64,000 bases of DNA from Hygrophila difformis (Eukaryota; Streptophyta; Magnoliopsida; Lamiales; Acanthaceae): the NCBI GenBank assembly GCA_030278955.1, contig JAOANR010000002.1, positions 8,049,982 through 8,113,981 on the forward strand, read 5' to 3'. Shown here piece after piece: positions 57,611-64,000 of this stretch. Both the position numbers and the translations under genes were made by a program. Below the pieces are notes generated by a model. That model was not told where the DNA came from and ran no database searches. It saw only the letters and a program-made list of their open reading frames with translations. The stretch's first letter is position 1. Each line of letters begins with the position of its first letter.

Positions 57611-58454
57611 ACGCTGACACAAGGTGCTTTTTCTTCTCATGTCGATATGTTTTTATGAAATATTTTTTGATGCTCAACCATCCAAATATCTGTTATATCA
57701 TGTTTTTATTCACACTGCCAACAACAATGGATTTATATTGATCTCTGTGTGTTCTGTGATAAAGTATGAATACTTGACAACATTTGTTAGGCTGTGTTTG
57801 AGAATAAACGCTAGCGATTAGCGTTTAGCTTTTAAAATACATACTAAAAATAGCCGAAATCCTATATATAGTAAACACTAATTAGTACAGTAACCGTCAT
57901 CTCCCCCAGCTTTTAGCTTTCCAAACTCCAGACTCTAAACTCTAATTTAAAATTGCATTACCAAACACCATTATTCAAATTTAAAATTATTTTAAACCAT
58001 TAATTTCACACTCCAAACAACTCCAGACGCTAAACTCTAATTATTTTCTAAACATAGTAGCTCAATTTTAATTCTGAGATTTCAATTCAGTGACTTGGAA
58101 AGCTCCAATAAAATGTACATGTTTTCTTCATGAATCATAATTGGCATGTCTTCTTCCTGAATCATGTACCTGTTTGTAATCTTGAGAGGCCAGAGAGCAT
58201 CAGGGGTGGTAATGAACTCAAAATGCTTGATTTTTTTTTTAAATTTCAATTCAAAGATGATGATTTTTTTTTATTTTAATAAGAAAAAAAAACTGATTCA
58301 AAAAGATAAATAAAAAGAAAATACTATAATATACCAACTATTTGTATAACAATTTACAATTTAATATGCAACCAAAGATATTGATTTAAATGTTTGGTGA
58401 CGTTATGTTAAATATTTAATTTTACAAACAATATTAACTAATATTCAATGATGA
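57611..58454. other. Intergenic, no gene
   Basis: AT-rich spacer. The short frame 57624-57821 has no recognisable motif and I do not call it a gene. Confidence 0.45.
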
Positions 58455-58584
58455 AACTCTAAATGGGTCATTTTGCGGGCAGTACCCCGCGGGCTTGACC
58501 CATTTAGGGCAACCTATAATAGTATGGGTCATTTTACGGGCAGTGCCCCGCGTGCTTGACCCATTTAGAACAACCTATAATAGT
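58455..58584. repeat. Tandem pair of ~64-bp hairpin units
   Basis: The unit atgggtcatttt.cgggcagt.ccccgcg.gcttgacccattta..gcaacctataatagt occurs twice in a row. Within each, aatgggtca/tgacccatt and gcgggcagtaccccgcg-type arms are inverted, so each unit can fold as a hairpin. Confidence 0.8.
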
Positions 58585-58833
58585 AAAGATTATAAATTAA
58601 ATATTGTATACATAAAAAATTTATAATATATAGTATAAAAATTCTTTTCTTTCACGATATAGATAATTTTACAATATTTTTTTTGTTATAAACAAATAAA
58701 ATAAAATGTGATGTTATTTTTCTTAGTATTGTTATGTTAGTTCCTTTATGTACATATGTTCCCACAATGAGAATGTCATAATACCTTTTCATGAAATATA
58801 TTAATAACTAATCCGAACCCGGCGCATCGCGCG

Positions 58834-60146
58834 TAGGGGTGATATCGAGTCGAGTAGAGCCCGAGTAGTTAACTACTTGAGCTTGACTTGACGGGAAATA
58901 TTACTACTCGAGCTCGAGCTCGAGCTCGAGTCGAGTAGTGATTCTCGAGCTCGAGCTCGAGTATCATCGAGTTCGAGCTCGAGCTCGAGTAGTTTGAATT
59001 TATTTATTTATTTATTTATTTATTTATTTTTTTCTAGATTAGGCCCCTTAAACTTCCTCTGTTTTTTTTATAAGTGCTATGGATCCACCCAGCACGCAGT
59101 CCAATGCACATTTTAAATCCTTAATAACTCAAATTCGGTACAAGTAAAAATTCTAAAAGTTCGATATTAAAAAACTACACGACGAGATGAATATAACAAT
59201 ATCTCACTTGGCTGTATTTTAACTTGTATAACTATGATAAAACTTTAAGTCAAAGTGTTCGTGTGAACAGTGTCATATTTCAACATGTTGCATTTATTCA
59301 AGAACGAATGAAGTATTACTAGTTTGATTGATTAATTTTATTCATTATCAATAGAATCCAATCAAAATATCATATTCATTTAAATAAAATTACAATTATT
59401 TATTCCTAATTTAAAACATACACTTTACACACAAGCACAATTTTTTTGTTTATTTTAAATATTTTTTTTACACAGTAGCCAAAAAGACATCAATCATTTG
59501 TGATGAGTATGATTTTAATTGGTTTAAAAAATTTGATTGCGACAAAAAGACATATTAAAAAGCCCATGGCAATAGAAACATACTACACTAAATAAAAAAT
59601 ATATCAATCTAAATTTGTGAGTAAAATAATGTGCTCCGTCAATTACTTAGAATATCCCAATTATAATTATTGATATGGAATCTCAAATGCTAATAAAAAA
59701 ACTCACTGAGATGATAAGGTGGTATATGAGGAAATTGATTTTTTTCAAAGCATATGAAAAAATTGATGAATCCATAAATGGATAGAGAAAACAAAAATAT
59801 TGATATGGGCTTGTGAGAATAGGTAATGGGTTTAGAATATTTTTATTATAATTATTGATATGGGGTTGTGAGAATAGGTAATGGGCTTGTGAGAATGGGG
59901 AGAATTTTTAAATATAAAATAAAATATAGTAAAATTAATTAATAAACGAGTACTCGACTCGACTACTCGACTCGACTCGACTACTCGACGAGTACTCGAT
60001 ACTCGACGAGTATCATATTCTTCTACTCGAGCATGAGCTCCATACTCGATACTCGACTCGACTCGAATTTTTCGAGTACGAGTCGAGCTTTTTCCATGTC
60101 AAGTGCCGAGTCGAGTTCGAGTAGCACTACTCGTTAATCACCCCTA
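58834..60146. mobile_element. hAT-type non-autonomous element
   Basis: A 1313-bp element with termini TAGGGGTGAT (58834) and ATCACCCCTA (60146) and a perfect 8-bp duplication atcgcgcg on both sides (58826-58833, 60147-60154), as expected for hAT. Subterminal regions are dense arrays of ctcgag and actcgactcg motifs on both arms, in inverted relation. It has no transposase frame, so it must be moved in trans. A degenerate Stowaway (59053-59313) and a (TTTA)n run (about 58998-59028) lie inside. Confidence 0.93.
59053..59313. mobile_element. Degenerate Stowaway inside the hAT element
   Basis: Ends cttcctctgttttt and gaacgaatgaag are decayed Stowaway termini. The interior (cacgcagtccaatgcacattttaaatcc; aaaactacacgacgagatg) parallels the elements at 817-1076 and 60775-60995, and the length of 261 bp agrees with the former. 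Confidence 0.65.
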
Positions 60147-60263
60147 ATCGCGCGGGTGGGTAGTACTATTTTACATTTTCTTTCATTCAATCGTGATGAC
60201 AATTTATTCTTTTGTTGAATCTTTAAATAATTAAAATTCATTAATATTTTAGAAACATTTCTT

Positions 60264-60293
60264 CCCGCGCATTGTGCGGGCGGGTAATTCTAG
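60264..60293 (+). mobile_element. Helitron 3' terminus
   Basis: A hairpin CCCGCGC-att-GTGCGGG (60264-60280) is followed ten bases later by CTAG (60290-60293) and a T, the hallmark of Helitron 3' ends. A similar but older hairpin, acccggcgcatcgcgcgggt, spans the hAT insertion site (58817-58833 joined to 60155-60157). The matching 5' end is uncertain. Confidence 0.7.
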
Positions 60294-60528
60294 TACTTAA
60301 TTATAACAAATTAGTAGTAGAAAAGAACAATACTTGTTATTTTCTCGAAAACCCAAAAGAATTATTCCATACCACACGCTGACATTTTTTTTTATATGTG
60401 ACCAAAAAATATTCCATTACCCATACCTCTCCACCCTACATTATTACTCTTTTAATTATCTTTTATAGTATATCTATTTTAGTTATATTTCGGATTATAA
60501 AAATAAAATAATGAAAAAAATTACGGTG
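60294..60528. other. Intergenic, no feature
   Basis: AT-rich spacer between the Helitron end and a MITE. Confidence 0.45.
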
Positions 60529-60531
60529 TAA

Positions 60532-61201
60532 GGTCATCTCCAACCCAACCCTCTATTTTTGCAGGAGCTACAGTGTAACTCTCTATTTTTGCAGGATAAC
60601 TACAGTAATTTCATCTCCAACTCATCCCTCTATTTTTGCAGGATTAAGGAAAACTCCATATCTTTTCCATTTTAAATTACTTTTTTTAAAAAAAATATTT
60701 AAAAATTTAAATTTACAATTCATTCATAATTTTTGAATTGATAATATTTTTATATTAATTTATGATAATATATACTCCCTCTGTCTCATTTGAAATGTCT
60801 CAAAACTTTTGGACACGCAGTCCAATGCATTTGTTTAACAATTAATATCTTAAAATGTAGAAAAATAAAAATTATAAAAAATACATATTTTAAAACTACA
60901 CCATTACACGAATCCAACAAGACCGAACTTGCTTATATTTTTCGTTTATATAATTGTGATGTCAAAATGGGACAATATAATTGGAACGGAGGGAGTAAAT
61001 TTTAAAATTAAAAAAAAAGATAAAAAATGAAGAATGGAAAAAATGCAGGGTGTGAATAGTGTTCCTCTCATTTGAGAGGAACACTGTAGCACCCTCCCAA
61101 ATGGGAGGGAGGGTGCTGCAAAAATGCAGGGTGGGTTGGAGCCCCACCCTGCACTCCTACCCTGCAAAATTAGCAAAATGCAGGGTGAGTTGGAGATGGT
61201 C
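60532..61201. mobile_element. Tourist-like (PIF/Harbinger-type) MITE with nested Stowaway
   Basis: Termini ggtcatctccaac (60532) and gttggagatggtc (61201) are inverted, with single mismatches, and TAA flanks both sides (60529-60531, 61202-61204), the target size of PIF/Harbinger elements. Inside are repeated ctatttttgcagga segments and a strong hairpin near 61050-61120 (ttcctctcatttgagaggaa). A Stowaway at 60775-60995 lies inside. Non-coding. Confidence 0.72.
60775..60995. mobile_element. Stowaway MITE nested in the Tourist-like MITE
   Basis: A 221-bp element, left end ctccctctgtctcattt, right end ggaacggagggag, TA at 60773-60774 and 60996-60997. Family shared with 817-1076. The frame 60790-61005 inside is not a gene. 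Confidence 0.85.
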
Positions 61202-61239
61202 TAATGACAAGACAAATATCAGATTAACGAATTCTCGAC

Positions 61240-62009
61240 CTTCAACCTTTACCGTGAGGCTTGCGATTTGTTGACGCCTTATGGGTGATATGGAAGGAGC
61301 GCAATTCTAGGGTTTTCAGGGGCCAACAATGTACGACTTGGTATCTTCACCGTGAGGTCTCCAGGCTGGCGGATCAAATGGAGACAGCAAGGAAAACTCC
61401 CCAGACTTTACATGGGTCCTTGCTTCGCTTGGTGAATTGGAATGGTGAGGGAGCTTGTGGGCATATTCTTCATGTTGACGGTAGCTCCCTTGGTAACCCA
61501 GGGCGCTCTAGCTATGGGTATGTTATTCGTGATGAGACTGGCCACTGGCTTGGTGGAGGGTGTGGTTATCTGGGTCACAATCATAATCTCTATGCGGAAG
61601 TTTCAGCTCTTTGGGCGGGGTTGGATCATGTGGTGCGGATGGGCGTTCGAAGGGTCACTTGTTATTCAGATTCCAAAGTTGCTCTTAGCCTTTTGGGAGC
61701 GTATTCTGAATACCACCCTTCCGCAGGTCTACTTCGCAGGATTGAGGATATCCGGGGCTCTCTTGAGGTTTGCACATTTCACCACATTCTTCGGGAAGGA
61801 AACTGGGTGGCGGATGTCCTTGCTAAACATGGTGCTTCGACTGAGGATTTCTACGCTACTTGGGCTTTTCCTCCAAATTTTTGTTAAGAGAACTGGCAGC
61901 GGATGCGTCGGGGGTCTGGTTCTCCAGACTTTAGTTTCTTTATTGGTTTTTCTTTTATCTTTTTTGTAATTTTTCGCTTTTTTCCTGGCCACTGGCTTCT
62001 CCAAAAAAA
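61240..62009 (+). mobile_element. 5'-truncated LINE (L1-type) 3' end
   Basis: Contains the RNase H domain at the end of a plant LINE ORF2 (61261-61887), about 115 bp of 3' UTR and a short A-tail (62002-62009). The reverse transcriptase and endonuclease are absent, as in typical 5'-truncated insertions. I found no convincing target duplication. The exact 5' break is between 61205 and 61260. Confidence 0.8.
61261..61887 (+). pseudogene. LINE-encoded RNase H domain (truncated ORF2 end)
   Basis: The open frame of about 208 codons ends at TAA 61885-61887 and has no true start codon of its own; the frame simply begins after a stop next to the truncation. It starts with the ALWVIWKERNSRVF segment that lies between reverse transcriptase and RNase H in plant L1 elements. 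The RNase H catalytic set is complete: Asp73 (VDGSSLGNPG), Glu113 (YAEVSALWAGL), Asp137 (YSDSKVAL), Asp185 (NWVADVLAKHG). In an intact LINE it degrades the RNA strand of the RNA-DNA hybrid. Frame integrity suggests a recent insertion, but expression without a promoter is unlikely. A stand-alone domesticated RNase H gene is a less likely alternative, because the LINE tail follows directly. Confidence 0.82.
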
Positions 62010-62401
62010 ATACTTTAATAATAATTAAATGGTTGTTTTATCATTTTGCATAGAGGTTAACTATCATATGGAATATAAAAATTTCGTTAATGGTCGAATT
62101 TTAAATTCACTGAAAAAAGGAAATCACAATTGACAAATAGATAAAAGAAGACAAGGATTTTTTGGTTAAAAAAAAGGAAAGACAAGTTGAAATATGAAAA
62201 TAGAGAAAAAGAAAAATAGTCTTCCGAATTCAAAATCAAAAGAAGGAAATCATGAATAAAAAACTATACGAAGACGGATAAAGTTCAAAAATAGAGAAGA
62301 TAAAAACAAACATAATCTATGTCCACATTTCATTTTTTGCATGTCCAAAAGAATAATTATTATCAAAATCTTTTATTTTAAACACATTAAAATTATACTT
62401 T
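62010..62401. other. Intergenic, no feature
   Basis: A-rich spacer between the LINE tail and the SINE; no coding frame. Confidence 0.45.
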
Positions 62402-62589
62402 TACTACCAACAACAGTTGGCATGAGTGGATTGGGGCTCTAGTCCCTTAAGCAATGTCTCGGGTTCGAATCTTGTGTATGCAAAAAAACTAATTTGGGAG
62501 AGGTTTGCCCATGCAAATCTTCGAGGGACTAATCTTAGGTCCAATATGACCTGAGGATACCTGGTAATTCACCAAAAAAAAAAAAAAAA
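62402..62589 (+). mobile_element. tRNA-derived SINE, family B
   Basis: Box A-like gttggcatgagtgg, box B gggttcgaatc, a body shared with 40041-40215 (ttgggagagg, tccaatatgacctgaggatacc) and a 17-base A-tail. A short ttttact duplication flanks it (about 62401-62407 and 62591-62597). Confidence 0.85.
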
Positions 62590-62654
62590 CTTTTACTCTT
62601 TCCATACACCTATTTTTAATGGGCCTTCCTTTAACTAAGAGCAAAAAAGAAAAT

Positions 62655-62695
62655 TCATATATACTAGATCTTTTTGCCCACTACGCACGGGTGTT
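62655..62695 (-). mobile_element. Possible Helitron 3' terminus, minus strand
   Basis: On the minus strand acccgtgcgtagtgggc is followed by aaaaagatCTAGT. The hairpin is imperfect and the far end was not located, so this is tentative. Confidence 0.35.
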
Positions 62696-62984
62696 GAACT
62701 AATATGACGATATAAAATGAGAATATAGTATTTTTTGGATTACATGATATTCAAAGTCTTTTAATTTACTTAAATAGTGGTTGAAATGCATGCAACAAAA
62801 AATTAAAAGGAAAATAAAGGAGATAATAAGATGAATGAAGGAATTCAAATCCAGGTGATAATAATATAAAATAAATTATATTTACTATTAAAAAATTAAA
62901 TATATATGGTTTTCTTTCATATCTAAAATGATGAGAGCAAGTGAAAATAAATATCCCTTAACTATTTAAAATTAGAAAAAATTA
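62696..62984. other. Intergenic, no feature
   Basis: AT-rich spacer without a coding frame. Confidence 0.4.
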
Positions 62985-63191
62985 CTCCACCCGTCCCACT
63001 AATTCTGTCTCACTTTCCTTTTTGATCCGTCCCACTACAATTGTCACATTTCCCTTTTTAGAAAAAACTTACTCCATAAATATCAACTAAAATATCGCAT
63101 CAACTAATTACTCCGCTTTATCACAATAACCCATTATACCTAAAATACCGTGTCCAAAAGTTTTGGGACAGTATTACCAGAACTGATGGAG
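62985..63191. mobile_element. Stowaway MITE, degenerate
   Basis: Left end ctccacccgtcccac and right end gaactgatggag, TA on both sides (62983-62984, 63192-63193). A second gatccgtcccactac near the left end shows internal repetition. 207 bp, non-coding. Confidence 0.75.
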
Positions 63192-63193
63192 TA

Positions 63194-63700
63194 TATTTTG
63201 CATTATTAATATTCTAAAAAAATATTAGTTTTACTCCCTAATATGTTGTACGTTTTGATTATTATCCCTAAAGTTTTTAGAAAATATTATTTATACTTTT
63301 TTGTTATTTTTTCATCATTTAAAACTTATATTTTATTACGTAATGTATTTTAAATTTTTGTTATGATTAGTTTTATGGACTAATCCATTATTTTATAAAA
63401 TAAATTTTAATTATAATTACGTTTTGATTATATTATATTATAATTCATTATTATTATTATAAGCCTTAAAATTGAATTTATACTCCAATACCAAGTCTTT
63501 TAGGGGTATATTTCTTATATTCTTTTACAGTACAAATTATTTTTTAAAACATTTGTATAACAATTTACTCCAAATTTCATATACATTTTTATTTTATACT
63601 GAAATAGATGAAGATTGCTGGATTAAAGATATTATGTCTAATAATTAAACTATAATGTATTTTAGTCTTTTTTTCCTTTTGTTTCTTTTCTTTTCTTTTT
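63194..63700. other. Intergenic, no gene
   Basis: AT-rich spacer ending in a pyrimidine-rich tract (63665-63703) that may be the complement of a LINE A-rich tail. Confidence 0.45.
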
Positions 63701-63703
63701 TTA

Positions 63704-64000
63704 GGGAACTAATTTTATTGATACTCCAATACTTGCGCCAAAAAACATGGTAACAACAATCCATACCTTACATGCTCCGCACCAGTACCATATAATCGCT
63801 ACAACATCATACAATAAACAGCTTCATTGAACAACGGATGAAACCTGTACCTGTGGCCATTGCCTAACTAATGCCTTGTTCGCTTCAATCTCCATATTAG
63901 AACCAATCTTCGACTTTCTCCTCGCCTCTAGCTCCAAGTCGAGCCCAGTGATCCGCCAACTCATTTCTTTCCCTAAGTATATGTGTGATCCTAACCTCAC
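63704..64000 (-). mobile_element. LINE 3' end, minus strand, continues beyond the window
   Basis: The minus strand reads from the window edge through an RNase H C-terminus (stop at 63897-63899), a ~190-bp 3' UTR and an A-rich tail (T-rich on plus at 63665-63703). Confidence 0.7.
63897..64000 (-). pseudogene. LINE RNase H C-terminal end, partial
   Basis: The minus strand encodes a partial frame with ITHILRERNELADHWARLGA and a stop at 63897-63899. The RERNELADHWA segment is the last RNase H motif of plant L1 ORF2, holding the fourth catalytic Asp. It is a different LINE subfamily from 61261-61887, where the motif is REGNWVADVLAKHGA. Only 34 codons are in the window, so whether the element is intact cannot be said. 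Confidence 0.75.

Overview
This is nuclear DNA of a flowering plant, probably a eudicot. The evidence is the GT-AG introns, tRNA-derived SINEs, Stowaway MITEs with CTCCCTCCGTCCC termini, chromovirus-type Gypsy elements primed by initiator tRNA-Met, TTTAGGG-type telomere-like repeats and the end of a plant UDP-glucuronate decarboxylase gene. I cannot assign a species. The only ordinary host gene visible is the last exon of that UXS gene (100-285). Nearly everything else is nested transposable elements.

Left part (286-1858): spacer, a Stowaway MITE nested inside another Stowaway (696-1203 around 817-1076), then a ~650-bp segment carrying a SINE. That segment recurs almost unchanged at 38943-39605.

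Central part (about 1859-38916): one large Mutator-like element (MULE) with long terminal inverted repeats. Without later insertions it is about 13 kb. It holds two convergent genes: a 13-exon gene (+, 29434-34918) encoding a DUF1985 domain joined to a C48/Ulp1-type SUMO-protease domain, with the His-Asp-Gln-Cys set intact and a predicted 996 residues after splicing, and a MuDR-type transposase (-, 35136-37968) with an intact DDE set, SWIM finger and two zinc knuckles. The layout recalls the convergent mudrA/mudrB pair of maize MuDR and the Ulp1-carrying MULEs of plants. The MULE arm was invaded by a minus-strand Gypsy array with three LTRs and two internal regions (3426-27265, TSD tttga). Its middle LTR was invaded in turn by a plus-strand Gypsy relative (12057-20767, TSD agtac). 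All these Gypsy internal regions are coding-defective.

Right part (39606-64000): SINEs, an AT-rich tandem-repeat block split by a young, apparently complete chromovirus (45491-56734, TSD aatta) with a 1591-codon gag-pol frame and an extra 174-codon coiled-coil ORF upstream of gag; an hAT element (58834-60146, 8-bp TSD) inserted in a Helitron-like terminal hairpin; a Helitron 3' end (60293); a Tourist-like MITE with a Stowaway inside; a 5'-truncated LINE with a complete RNase H core; more SINEs and MITEs; and the start of a second LINE tail on the minus strand at the right edge.

The most unusual points are the MULE carrying the intact DUF1985-Ulp1 gene, the ~650-bp direct repeat that flanks it where a 9-bp target duplication would be expected, the triple-LTR Gypsy array, and the accessory ORF and non-canonical LTR ends of the intact chromovirus.
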